From assembly GCA_013399855.1 (NCBI GenBank), contig VXAY01006829.1, forward strand, positions 124,001-188,000: a DNA stretch of 64,000 nucleotides. The letters are read 5' to 3'. Under the pieces are notes generated by a model. It was not told the DNA's origin. It ran no database searches and saw nothing but the letters and a program-made list of their open reading frames with translations. The stretch's first letter is position 1, and each line of letters starts with the position of its first letter. The stretch comes from Oxyruncus cristatus (lineage: Eukaryota > Chordata > Aves > Passeriformes > Cotingidae). Of the stretch, positions 49,658 to 62,204 are shown piece by piece. Both the position numbers and the translations under genes were made by a program.

Positions 49658-50210
49658 TCTACTGGTTTTGTCTGGGATAGTCAGATTTCTTTATAGTATC
49701 TTATACGGTACTATCTTACAGATTTCTGACTAAAACAGTGTTGATAACATATCAGTGGTTTAGCCATTTCTGAGCAGTGCTTGTACTGTATCAAGGCCTT
49801 TTCTTTTTCTAAAGCTGCCCTGCTGGCGAGTAAGATGGAGTTGCACAGGAATCTGTGATGGGACTTAGACAGCTGTTCCCAACTGGCTAGCAATAAAAGG
49901 CTTGGAGAAGAAGGAAAAATAGGGGAATGTCCAGAATTATGGTACTTGCATTCCCAACTAGCCACTATACACGAAGCCTTGCTTTCCTGAAAATGTTTAA
50001 ACTTCTGCCTGATGACAGGAAGTAGTGAATGAATTCCTTATTTTTTGTTGCATGCACTGCTTTTGCTTTCCCTGTTAAACTTACTTTGTCTCAATGCACA
50101 CATTTTCTCCCTTTTACCCTTCCAGTTCTCTCTTATCTCACTGGGCTGTGGGGAGGAGTGAGCAAATGTCTATATGGTGCTGAGTTGCATACTAGGGTTA
50201 AACTATAACA
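49658..50210 (+). mobile_element. ERVL-type solo LTR, unbroken copy
   Basis: A 553-bp copy of the LTR that is split at 6925-9726. It begins TCTACTGGTTTTGTCTGGGA and includes AAAACAGTGTTGATAACA, TCTGAGCAGTGCTTG, AAGTAGTGAATGAATTCC and GCTTTTGCTTTCCCTGTTAA. It ends CTAGGGTTAAACTATAACA. ACTTC (49653-49657) and GCTTC (50211-50215) form a 5-bp target duplication with one mismatch, as expected for ERVL. Relative to the split copy it has lost some bases near 49920. Order of parts gives plus orientation. No internal viral sequence remains. Confidence 0.85.
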
Positions 50211-50814
50211 GCTTCAAAAGAGCCACTATATTGAGGTTCAGAAACTTAATTTAAAATAATTTGTTCACTCATAAGATGGAAAAGTTCACATTTTCATACT
50301 GCTCCAAACACTTGCCATAATCAGGCCCTTTCCTGTATACTTGGAAGTAGTCTTGTCAATAGATATGTTCCTCTAAGACTGTAAGACGTAAAAAATAAAG
50401 GTGTTTGCTTACTAATTGATTGCTGACAGTGTTCCAAAGCAAATTGGGAACCAGTGCCATTTATAGCATCCTGGGCCACCCGTGCCATTCGTAGCATCCA
50501 GCTGGCAGAGCTCTACTACTCTAACACCTTTTGCCAGAAGAACCAGCATGGATTTATATGATAGTATAACAGCGCAATCTTGATCTCAGATTTCTCTTTC
50601 TATACCAACAACTCTGAACATTTGATTTTTTTTCCTGATCAGTAATGAGCACCAAGCTGATATTTTCATGATGTTATCTGTTAACAGATTTCATTCTGAG
50701 TGATAACTGTCAGCTTAGAACATAGCATTTCAGGTACACGGTTAGGATAGACTGCACAGTTTTAAGTTACTTTTGTCCATATTCGATTCCACATCACTCC
50801 AATGTCTAGTCATC
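50211..50814. other. Unique sequence with a short tandem duplication
   Basis: GTGCCATTTATAGCATCC at 50454 is followed 28 bp later by GTGCCATTCGTAGCATCC, a two-copy tandem repeat. Nothing else is recognised. Confidence 0.5.
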
Positions 50815-51120
50815 CCATCTTGAAAGATCCTTCTGCAGTTCTTCATCATGGCCCCTCTCCACGCTGAACAAAACAACTTAGTACCGTTAGTATCATCTCA
50901 TTCTTACCCTCTTTTTTCACATTGTCTGAATGGATTAAACAGCGTTAGTCCCAGCACAGACGCCTTCAGGATTTTCCTGGTGATCTCCATCCACTCTAAA
51001 AAACCAAACAAACATATACTTGTACTCTCTACTTCTTGTCTTTTAACCTGTTATTTATTTATGCAAAATTATTCCATAATATCTTTAAAAATCTGTGATG
51101 GATCTCACTAAATGACTTTC
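50815..51120 (-). mobile_element. Possible ancient CR1-like fragment
   Basis: Decayed antisense likeness to the CR1 RT region: TCTTGAAAGATCCTTCTGCA, then TAGTATCATCTCATTC where CR1 codes the FADD area. Next come ATTAAACAGCGTTAGTCCC, CAGCACAGACGCCTTCAGG and CTGGTGATCTCCATCCACTC in the order expected for CR1. It is heavily diverged with indels. Confidence 0.5.
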
Positions 51121-52430
51121 AGAAATTCAATTAATCTGTATTAATCAAGCTCAGTCATAGTCATCTTAACTAATTAGGAGAAAAACTGATTCACAGTAGG
51201 TCCTGTCAGACATTACTACAAGTTAACCTGGCTCAATATTTACCTCTATGAAATTCAGGATAACAGTCTACCTTGAAATCTGACTATTTAAACAGAATCC
51301 ACTGAGTTTAATAGCTCCCACTCTGTCTGAAGGACTTCTAGCACTAGCACTGTCTGGGAAATGCCTCCAAATATGAATGAATGTAATTCCCAGCTGCTAC
51401 TAGTACTAGCTATAAATCATTCAAAGTTTATGTTGATAAAAGTGGCCAAGTTATATACAGTGCAGAACTTCATGCCCTAATTATCATATAGTGCCAATTT
51501 GCAAGGCCCGTGTTTCAAATACATTCAGACTTCAGGAAATACTAGATGATTTTCGTATAATTTATGCAAAGTCACTTTTCAAATTATCCCAACGCAGAAA
51601 GGACCTCAGAAAATAATTTTTATAAGAAAAAAGGTGGATAAGTTATCTTTTTTGAATACATCAGAAACTCAACAGTAAATGTATTTAAAGGGAAACATAT
51701 GCAGTTCAAAATTAATCCACTTAAAGGCCAAGAAGAAATAAAAAAACTTTTAGGAGCAAATAGTATCAGGAGCCAGTTATTCAAATTAAATAGGGGGCTG
51801 AAAAAAGAAGAACAGGAATGTTACGTAAAGTTTCTGTTTACACTGTTCCTCTTAAAAAGTTTATCATTTTACAAGGATAGAACAAGAATTCTTATGTGTT
51901 TACATATCATAAAATCCGATTTCCTCACTGAATAGATATTGAAGCTTCTTTTTAATATGACTTACCTTTTTTGTGTATGTGTGTGTATATTTTTTCAAAT
52001 AAAATGTTATTTTTCTCACACATTCCGCAGAAAACTTTGATTCTTCCTTGGAAGAATTTTTCTTTTGTGGTATTAATCTGGAAAGATATGTCATCCAAAG
52101 AAGATTATTCCACTAAGTAGGTCATAAAATATCCCATCGCCAGTCTTCTACTCCTGTCCTTTTCATACTTTTCAAGCTTTCCTTTTTTTCAAATCATCAT
52201 TATGGTTTAAAGGACAGAGATCTCTTTTTCTGTAATACAGAACAGATGTGATGTTTTATTAGCTACCCAGTAGAAAAAAATCGACAATATTTTTGACATA
52301 TGTAGATAATTCTCCATGTGAATATTTGCTTGTCAGCTACTGAAATGCTTGCAAAACTGTCTTGAGGGAGCTGTGCATGCCTGTTTAGATTTCATATTTT
52401 GAAATTAAAAAGGTGCAGCTTAGTTTAAAA
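51121..52430. other. AT-rich unique sequence, no gene seen
   Basis: No repeat or coding gene recognised; open frames are below 80 codons. Confidence 0.55.
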
Positions 52431-52434
52431 AAAG

Positions 52435-53223
52435 TGTTGATATGGTCAGTTGTTGACTTACTTCCTCCTCTACCTTCTGTATGGGGTTTACATGCCCAAA
52501 TGGTGGCGGTGGGGTTCTACCCGGGTGTGAGGCGACCCCTGTGTGGAGCATCCAGGGCGGCCCCACCCCGACACCGCCGGTTCCAGCGGCTCCAGCGGCC
52601 CCAGCGCCGGGCACGGCTGAGCCCCTCAGCCAGGGGCGGGCGGGCGAGAGCCTCGGGAAAAGCCTGGGCAAGGGAGGGCAAAACACTGCTGGGCAGCCAG
52701 GGCTGAGGGAGGGGAACCGGGTGAGAAACAGCCCTGCGAGCCCCGAGGGCAGAGCGGGGAGGAGAGATCCCTGCAGGGATGGTCCTGCGGCTCCAGCAGG
52801 GACCCCGGTGGGGCGGGTGTTCCCCTGCAGCCCCTGGGAAAGACCCAAGCTGAAGCAGGGAAAAGTGCGAGTAGGAAGGATCACCAGAGGGGAGCTGTTA
52901 TGACAGCTCCCCCATTCCCCGTCCCCTGTGACTCTCTTGGGAGTGGGGAGATAGAGGAGCCAGGAGTGAAGAGATGTTTTTAATTGTCTGATGTGTAATA
53001 TCTGTTGTGTTGTTTCCCACTACCTGTAAATATTTATTTTAATTGGTAATAAATTAATTTTCCCCATGTCGAGTCCATTTGACCCTGTAAGGAATCTTCC
53101 TGTCTTTATCTTGATCCAAGAACTTTATGTTTCCTGTTTTAACTACTTCATCCCCTCTTTCTGCTGAGGGCATAGTGAGCAACCAGGCAGTAGTTCAGCT
53201 TTTACCTAAGCTTAACGCACTGT
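52435..53223 (+). mobile_element. LTR-like element with a CpG-rich 5' half
   Basis: The 3' half is a bird ERV LTR end: TGGGAGTGGGGAGATAGAGG, AGCCAGGAGTGAAGAGATG, TGTAAATATTTATTTTAATT, the poly(A) signal AATAAA at 53048-53053 and TTTTCCCCATGTCGAGTCC. After it come decayed U5 features. The 5' half, about 52490-52880, is very GC-rich with some 25 CpG sites, in sharp contrast to the AT-rich flanks. Overlapping open frames of 97, 140 and 154 codons on both strands come from the GC content, which removes stop codons, and are not genes. Ends are approximate and no target duplication was found. Confidence 0.65.
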
Positions 53224-54155
53224 GCGTCCTTCTTTGAATTAGCTGTAATTACTTTCAGATAGCACAGTTTTGAAGTAAAGATTGCTATTAAAAATAATAT
53301 ATACTGTAACAATGAAACTGGTGCAGTGTGAGTCCTGGTGAGAACACGTGGGTCAGAATTAAAAGGTTACGATCAACATCTAGCTGTGTGCCTTCCACCT
53401 TTCAAAGTTAGGGACAAAGTGAAAATAAATGCTAGGAATAGGGAGGCAATAAGAAAAAGAAATGGATGTCACTGTCAAGGACCCTCACATGCGGCTGCAA
53501 GCAATTACAACCAGCACAGGGGTGATGGTTGCATCCATCTTACTCTGGACTTTGGGGGATAAATAGAAACAGCATAGCTGAGGGCTGTCTGGAAGGGTGT
53601 CCCACACATCTTTTTGGCATGCAAATATTACTACAAGTTAATCACCTTAGTCCATAAGTAGCGGACAGTCCAGCACCTGCTAAACTCTCCTGCATAGCAG
53701 CGGGCTGCATACCAGGATCTTCCCTTGAGTAAGGATATCTCTCAAGGTTACTCCTCGAGGCAGAACACATTCTCAGTAAGTAATTATAGCATGCTAATCT
53801 TCAAAAATTTAACTAGGTGATACAAAGGATTGATGGTCCATATGTACTCCTTTAGACATAAAATATTGACCAAGTCTGGGACGAAGAATAGATCCACCTG
53901 CACCTGGGCTTCACTATGAGAAGGAATTTAGAAGTCAGGTGGGTTATTTCTGAGTATTGTGACTCAAAGAGAGGATCTCCCTGACAGTTTGATTTGACTC
54001 TGTTGTCTATTCAGTGAAGAAACAAGCGTACCTTGCCATGGAATCTTGCTAAACCACGGTAACATTTACCATTAAATTTTATAACAACTTTATTAATAAA
54101 GTATATTGTGGCATCTTTCTTAAGTGTGGAGTGCATTATTCCTTCCACAACAAGG
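53224..54155 (+). mobile_element. Possible LTR
   Basis: TGTAACAATGAAACTGG near 53305 could be an LTR start. AATAAAGTATATTGTGGC near 54095 could be a poly(A) signal with a following U5, and CTTCCACAACA near 54151 could be the end. The middle is less AT-rich than the surroundings. No target duplication and no second copy in the window support it, so this is a weak call. Confidence 0.3.
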
Positions 54156-57100
54156 ACAAGTAAGAGAAAGGATATTAGCAGAAGCCAGAAAGACTTCTGC
54201 AGGTAGAAGAGGAATTAGCAGATGAAGGGAAACAAATTCTTGTTACTAAAGACTAATGAAGAATTAGGGATTACAGCAAATGACTCAGTGTTTATGTAAC
54301 ACATCTAGTAGGATATACTGCTGTAGTCTCTAGTTCCACAATAACTAGGAGCAGTACTGGAGTATAAAACAGAGTACATGCAGAACTCATGAAAGTATCC
54401 ATCTACCTGGCGGTTTTCTAATCTCTCAGTGTGCTACCGGATGTAAAACAAAAAAAGGGCAGAATGGACCAGATAATTTCATAATTTAAAAAAGTAAATA
54501 CATAAAATAAAACCCAAGAAATAGAAAGAAAACCTAAAAAAATTAGCAAAGGCCGAGAACATTTAACTTGCAAACATAATTTTCTGTTATTTGTAGATCA
54601 TCTTACAAAGCAATCATAGAGAAAAAAGAATGGGATTAAAATACAGTAGGAAAAAATACAGGCCTTTGATTAGTATTCCATCTTTTCATAGCAGCAGAAG
54701 AATACATAAAATACCACTTTTTTGTATGTTTGTTCTCCAGTTAGGCTGTGTTGCTGTGCATACCACGTACATTCAAGATGACATTTGGATGATACAACAA
54801 ATTAAGCCTGACTAAACTTGGTATTTACATTTTTGAATTTTTTTTTTTTTAACAGGTTCTTTTTGAAAGGAGATATAAAATTTGTAGAAGAAATATGTAT
54901 TTTTTCTAAAGTTATGCTTTAAGCAACATTGATCTTCTGGTCTGGTTAACATTATAATGAACAACTACCTACATAAAATGAAAGATGAGGGTCATAAAGA
55001 CTCAATTACTTTTTTTAGCTTTGCAGATCATGTAGCTCTGTTTTCTACTTATGATTTAATTAGTTGTCCAGTTAAAGTGCAAGGTGATTTGTACACTGAA
55101 GTATAGAATCTCCATTATAAACTTTGATTTGGCAAGTACTGAGAGCATTTGATTTTAAAATAGGTGTTTTGCAACAGTTCACAGTAATATTTTTATTGTC
55201 TATTATCATTTGAAGAGGTAGTGAATCATGTCCAAAACAACTAAGGGAATAGTTTTTTGTGTGATCACAGCTTTTCAAACAAAAGGCTCAAATGTCAGAA
55301 GAAATTAAGGATGACATTTGACTGATGAAGGGCAAGGAGACGGGCTTTAGCGTAAAGTTTCTGCAAGGTCGAGGAAAGTGGAATCTGACAGCAGATTAGA
55401 AAAAAAAAAGTGGGTTCCAAGTGGATGCACTATTACCCTCAAAGCACTAACAAACCACTGTGAGAATGGACAAGTCTTTCTGAAGTTATCAAGAGAGTAA
55501 AGCAGTTTCTATCACTTTTGTAATACCAGACCCTTATTGTTAAAATATAGAAGAACTTAAGTATGGATGAGAAAGAAAAAATAATGTAATTGATTCAAGT
55601 GGCCTCAGTGTAGGAATCCATCTTGCAGCTCAACATTATTTGAATATATTGAACAGTATTTGGTGCTGTGAAAACGCAGTTCAATCTTATTGGAACTTAC
55701 ACTGAGAACAGCCATGTACTATGCAACGTCAATCTTTTTTCTCCTTTGTCTTATTATATTATAAAAGGCAAAAAGATTTATGAGTTCACATGATGTGATA
55801 TTCTGTCAGTTGAGATTGCAAAACTATCTTTTTCTTAAATGGTGAAAGATAGAAGTAAATAAAGAATCGCAGACAGAAGCAATTATGTAAACCTCTGAGC
55901 AGTATCCCCTAGAGAGAAAAATACATACATTTTCCTGTCTAGTTCCATTATGTGTATTCATTTCAAAACTAGACACTTTCCAATACAAACAGAGCAAATT
56001 CAATTTTGTTCGAACAACATTCTCTTCTAACACTTCATGTGCCAAGTGAGAAAAGTAACACAAAACCTCTAACAAATTAAACATCTCTTTTAAGAACAGT
56101 GTAAATGCTGTTAATTTACTTTCAGTAATGGGAGTTTTTCTGATTCACTGCATGACTGCATTTGGATGTTGCAAAGAATAAGCTGTTTGTTTCAACCTTA
56201 AATCTTGTTTGTATACAAAAAGATTTTGGCAAACTCAGAATGTCAAATAATGCATGGTAAATATAGTCTTTGTTAATTGCTTTTACAAAGATTTATGTAG
56301 GCTTCAATTAAAAAGCAAAAAGATAGGAGTAGGGGATTCCATCATAACCACCTCTGCCGAGAGGAAGCAAAGTAGTCATTTTATTCATCTTATAGGATCA
56401 GTTGAAGAACAAAAAGCTGGAACATACATATACATATATATATATATATATACATATATATTTACTCACACACTTTTTACCTATCTAATACACATGAATG
56501 GTGGATGCATGCTTGCTTGATTGATAATGAACTATGTAATATATTTACTGACTAGAGCAGAGAAAGCATTGAATGAATGATTGCAGGAAAACTTAAATAA
56601 AGCATTAGAATTTTTTTATAGAAAGAGAGGGTAGAATTGCAAGGAACTATGACAAGATAACAGTAGAGAAAAAGGTGCCAGGTCATGCACTTAGAGCTTG
56701 ATATTGACCTTTTCTATTATAAACTAAAATTTTCCACAACAACCCAGGGAAGAGAAAGAACAGGAGCGTTAAATACCCAAAATGGGTAAATATGAGCCAT
56801 TGTATTCAGCACAATATAGTACTGAAGACTTGAAATGATCCTGATCCTGAAGTATGTCAGAAGTATATGGACAAGTACAGTGGTACTAATGTGAAAAATA
56901 CAAGATATTGCTATTACCCCAAAATGAACTCTGAGAAATTTTGATAAACTGGGTTCAAGAGGATGAATTTAAACAGGAAGTGAGGAAGAGGCAACTGCTC
57001 TCTGCATGTGGAGAATAGAGGATTCAGTTTATGGAATGAAATCAAGAAAATTAAATTTATTCATCTTAGCACAAATGTAGAACAAATGTTTGAGGTCATA

Positions 57101-58689
57101 CTGTAGAATCAATATCTTCAGAAAATAATGGGTTCTTCTTAAGGAGTTTTCTCTTCCATGCCTCCATGCTTTCTCTTCCACCATTTTCCATACTGTTAAG
57201 GAAGGCTACTCAGACCTTTAACATAAAGACACTCTTTTCTGACTCTGAACATTTAGCCAGATTAAGTGACAATACATCATAATGACCCAACTAGAACACA
57301 GCTCTACCAGTGTTTTTTTACATAGAGATGATCACTTGTTAATCCTATCAACTTGCCTACTAATACTATCACAGTATATTCAACATCAGGGCACCATCAA
57401 GAAGTGTCCAGGTGGCCCTGGACACCATAAAAACCAGTAGGGAAATGCAATGTGCCACCAATAACCACAAACACACAATCCATGAAATCATCCCATGATC
57501 CTTCTTCCAAGAAAGGTCAGTCTAAAGAGTTGGCTAGAAAATGGGGTACTTTCACACCTAGCCCAGAGAATACATAAAAGTGCTAAAATAATTAATAGAT
57601 ACCTTCAGATTTGCTCAGTTTGTAAAGGTATTTGGCAAGTATAAGAAATACATCAATGAATTACCTCCTTGTATTTATTATTTATGTGTTACCAGTTAAG
57701 TAGTAAACTCATAAATCTATCTGGTGAATTTGCATCTAAATTCCAATCTGAGATAATGTGCTAATTCAGCAGATCTTTTAGACAAATAGATACTGAGCAA
57801 GTCTATTAATCTCCAGCAGAAACAGCAGATCTCAGTGACTGAAAGCTAACAGTGAAGTGTTATGTGATAACCCATAGAGTGATGAGCTTAGTGGGATTTG
57901 AAATAACTCAATATGCTATTTTTTATGAAGATTCATTATTTCAGCAATGAATACGCAGTGTCCCATATCAAAAGAACCCTCAATGATATGAATAGAAGAA
58001 AGCTAACTATGCTGCTATACAGATAGATAAATATATATAAATTTTGTCATTTTTTATCACTTCTCAAGAACACCCTTCAAGTTACATGCTTGAAGTTCTC
58101 CATCTCACCAAAGAACACATCTCTGAACTGTAGTCAGTTGTTCACTGACCATATTGATATTCTGCTTTTTTTTCGGAAAAGATCTTGCCTTTCAGTCTTA
58201 AACACCTTTATAGGCATACCTAGAGAGGCAGCTAGAGAAAGACTACAATATGTTCCAATCCAGACATGAACTTTCTATTGTTCTAGTCACCTCGTGTCTC
58301 GATTAGGAATGTAGCCTCTTAAGAGAGCACAACTCTTTGGTCACAGCATGACACAAACCTATATCTGAGCTCTTAAGACAAAGTGATTTAAATAGGAAGT
58401 TAGCAGCCAGGCAGCACCCACATCCTCCCAGATTACTTTGCCAGAAGATATATATTTTTTAAAGTGATTAAACTAAAAGGGACCTTATGCCTGCTAATAG
58501 CTGCTAAATGCAGTAGTCCAATAGATCCAAGACTACCAACATTCCCTGTTCCCACGTCCCAACAGACATGCGTTCACAGGCACACAGATACACACCCTCA
58601 CAGCCACGTATCATATATACATATATGCACAGAGATCAGCACTGATAGGAAACACAGCATTCACACAAGCACAAACAACACAAATGACC
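54156..58689. other. AT-rich unique sequence, no gene seen
   Basis: Only a TA microsatellite at 56424-56461 and a small inverted repeat near 57405-57425 (TGTCCAGG and CCTGGACA) stand out. No coding gene or transposon is recognised. Confidence 0.55.
56424..56461. repeat. (TA)n microsatellite
   Basis: About 18 TA units interrupted by CATA. Likely to vary in length between individuals. Confidence 0.95.
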
Positions 58690-59115
58690 TCATCCAGTAA
58701 CTGCAACCTCTGACCTCCCAAGTGATGGCGTTTGGGTGTGCAAACTCCACAGCCTCAATCCAGCTACTGATTCTCAGATCTCCTCTCACTCACAAAGACA
58801 CGTGCACTCTGGAGCTCTGCAGCAACTGGCCTTAGATAGTAGGTCTATCCAGCTAACAGTGCCTGCATCCCCTGTCTCCTAGTTGCCTCATGGACTATGA
58901 AACACATGCAGATGAGTCTACCCAGTAGCTGGTCCAGATCTGTGTCTTTACTACCTCTGAACTGGTCTCAAAATAGTGGTCTCTACAGTAACTGCTTTGG
59001 TCCCTCAGTCCCTGCAGTAGTTGACCTGCAACCCCTCTTGTCTCTGCAGTATCAACACCAGATTTACAGCCTTCCGAATAGTTGGCACCCAAGCTTCTTA
59101 CCCTACTCACCAGTT
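58690..59115. repeat. Degenerate minisatellite, unit about 32 bp
   Basis: About twelve loosely repeated units, each starting with a form of CAGTAACTGG (CCAGTAACTG, CCAGCTACTG, GCAGCAACTGG, CCAGTAGCTGG, ACAGTAACTG, GCAGTAGTTG, CCAGTTAAGTG) and often ending near CCCCTGTCTCY. Spacing is about 30-36 bp. Divergence between units is high, so the array is old. Open frames across it on both strands are a by-product of the repeat. Confidence 0.65.
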
Positions 59116-59158
59116 AAGTGCAGCTTAACATTGGCTACCAATCACACACTGACATGCA

Positions 59159-59197
59159 TACACACACACACGCATGCACTCATGCACACACACACTC
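59159..59197. repeat. (CA)n microsatellite
   Basis: CA units with GCATGC interruptions, directly after the minisatellite. Confidence 0.9.
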
Positions 59198-59225
59198 CAG
59201 CCTATTCAGTTGCTGGCTCCATAGT

Positions 59226-59699
59226 CTCATGGACCTCTGTGACACGTGGTTCCTTTTGCCAATGGCACGCAGACCTCAGTATATCTACACTGACACAGAT
59301 AAAAGAGTCCCGTCACTCAGGAAAATTTATAAATTAGGTTTAATAATAAGACAGGACAGAATGTGCTGTTCATATGCAGGTCGTGGCCAGACAAGTATAG
59401 TGATCAACCATTTGTATACACATGGCCGGTCCCACTTATCCCCTTAAGGCTCTTTCCCCCTCTCCTTTTTTCTCCTCAAGTCACCTTGACCCCTTTCTTC
59501 CCTATCTTTTGTTTCTCCCCTAAACATCCCAAGATGTTGTAAAATCTAAAAATGTTCTTTGCATGTATTCCATAATCTCATATCTGCACAAACAGCAACC
59601 CTTCTCAGTATGGAAGGTTGCTCTGGAGAGCTGCCACAAGCTGAGGAAAGCTGAAGCGTGTCACTCTCAGACTGTGTGGCTCATGGACCTCTGGTGACA
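59226..59699. repeat. Segment bounded by 20-bp direct repeats
   Basis: CTCATGGACCTCTGTGACA (59226-59244) recurs as CTCATGGACCTCTGGTGACA (59680-59699), one base longer. Between them lies a stretch with TTTATAAATTAGG and TTTAATAATAAGACAGG, then a pyrimidine-rich block at 59445-59525. This looks like an LTR in minus orientation, but TG..CA ends do not line up with the repeats. It could be an insertion with a long target duplication or the two ends of a larger repeat. Confidence 0.45.
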
Positions 59700-62204
59700 G
59701 CCCTGGCATGGGTCAGGGCAGGAATTCATGCCTCTAACGAGGTTATTAGAACATTACGCTTCCTTTGTGTGTGTGTGTATGGACCTTTCAGAACAACCTA
59801 AGAATACCTTACTCCTTGACATATTTTTTTCTGTCTGCCCTGCACACTCTGCTATTCATCATGGGAATATCCTACTTCCAGAGCTGTGTGGTTGTGTTTT
59901 AACTAGACTGATGATAAGTGTCTTCTCAGCTCTAGGATCTTCGTGGTTTTAGACTGATCCTAGGTTCATTCCTATAATGAGTAAACTGCTGAAGGCAGAA
60001 AGTACATTCACCAATTATTTGTTCTCTACATTGTCTCTGTAAGGCTTAATATCCCACTCATTATTTCTTTTTGTTAGTTTTTCTTGGACAAAGTCCTTTG
60101 ATTTAATACTAGCCAGCCAGGCAGTATAATATTACACAGTAAAAAAAAGCACATAAAACGTTAATGAAAAAAAAAAAAAGACAACATTCTCACTTCCCCA
60201 TGGCTGGGTATGACAATGCCTGAAGAAATGCATTTTAGACAGACACATAATATGATGTGAATTAGCAATTATATTTTGACAAGAAATCTGTCTCTCTCTC
60301 TGTGTATATAACCTACAACATTGGTGATCCAATTATAAAACAACTAAAACTCTCCGTGTTGGCTCTAATGTGATTTTTCCATAACAATAATATAGACTCC
60401 CCAATTACACATGTGGCATGATTAAAAGTGCTTTTTTGCTTAAATTATTCTTTTACTCATCCAAATCTTCTGACAGTAGTTTTATTCAATTTTATTTAAA
60501 CAAGTGGAAGCACAGAAGAGGGGCAAAAATTAACAAGCTAGAATCTGGAAAAGATCTTCCTCTAACAAAGGAATATATGTACGTCTCCCAAATAATTAGG
60601 CTTGGATTTCAGTCTTTACTACTGCACAGATGAACAATAATAAGCATAATAATTTTATAAAAACTTGACAGACAAGAATAAATTTTTCAATATTATGAAA
60701 ATATCAGAATCCTCAAGTAACACTGATTATTTACATAATTCTCCAAGCCAAAGCTAACATAAACCAGAATATTTTATTGTTTCTCGTGATTTTTTTTAGT
60801 TTTTTGGTAGCAATTGGGCTTGTTTTGATATACAAGGAACATGGTAATCATAAACATTCCATGAGCAATAGTGGAAACATCTGGGATGGAGAGGAAGAAC
60901 ATACTAGAAGAGTATTCATGGCAAACGTCAGAGAAAAAAATTTAGATTACATTATTAATACAAAAGTATATTTCTACTGAATAAATACTTTGGCCAGATC
61001 CTAAAAAACTTCAAATTAAAGGATTTTATGCAGTTCTTTTTTATTTGAATATAGTAACTCTAATAAATTGCTAAGTTCCAATTATTAAAAAATAAGTGCA
61101 AACAATTTTGGCAAACTCATATATATAAATATAATTGCTTAATGCCCACTAAATTATTTCAGCAAATCTTTAGTTGCTATTCCAGTTTTTAAACCATGGG
61201 ATTCACTTCTCTGTTCCTATTAAAGTTAAGAAATACACATATTCCACTTTCTAGATGCCTATGAACAACAATTGTTACTTTATCTTCTTTTTATTTCACC
61301 ACTCATAAGATTTTACAGAAAACTGACTATCTTTTGACCTAAAATATGTGACTATCAAAAATCAAAACCAGGAAGACTACTTTGGCTAAAAAAGTGACCC
61401 ACATGGTATGATCAGAAACATAAGACTTTCTACATATGGAAATATATCAACAAACTTATATCCATAATTACTAACGTATAGTGAATCAGTTACCCTAATC
61501 TAGACTGGCAGTTACTTAAAAATACGTGTGTAGTGGAAAAATAAAGAAAGCTACAATCATTTAGAGAAACAGAAGACCACAGCATTTGATTATTTACATT
61601 TAAAAGTAAGATACCCTATTGGGGAAATAAATTATGAGTGATTCAGGGAAAATCTAGTGAAGATTCAGACATGGCTTCTGTAGTTCATTGCTAACTCTGA
61701 AGATGATTGTCCCATGGTATCCTGTAACACTGAACATGCTGTAAACAGGTCAGAAAGGGCTAATGGACACAGATTGAGCATGGAATTTGGGCAAAGCACT
61801 TTTTTTTTTTTAATTTAATAGATTGAAAGAAGGTGTCTAATATCTGGAGATCCAAAAATGCTGTATGAACACCCAAAATTTCTGCTGTGGGCAGGAGTAG
61901 TACTGCACTTCTGAAACACAGCCCTGCACATGAAGAACTATTACGTTTGTCAGGATTTTCACAGAGCTATCTGCAGAGCACAGTCTAAGACTGCTGTATC
62001 TGAATGTATTTTTAGGGGTTTAAGTCATGATTTCTATGGTGTATTGTCTTATAAACACAAAAATGGGTTATTACCTTTTACCTAGAATCTAATCAGAGCA
62101 ATCACTTCAAATTCAACATTCTTCACTGAATATATCTCTCCTGTATTCTTGTGATGCTTTATGAAGTTCAAATTAAATTAGGAAAGGTATATGTTTTTTA
62201 ATTA
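59700..62204. other. AT-rich unique sequence, no gene seen
   Basis: Short homopolymer runs and a small TC tract near 60288-60300. No gene or transposon is recognised. Confidence 0.55.

Noticed and set aside
52413..52903. Overlapping open frames of 97, 140 and 154 codons on both strands
   Set aside because: They arise because the GC-rich stretch has few stop codons. The frames overlap on opposite strands, are proline/glycine/alanine-rich and match no protein I know.
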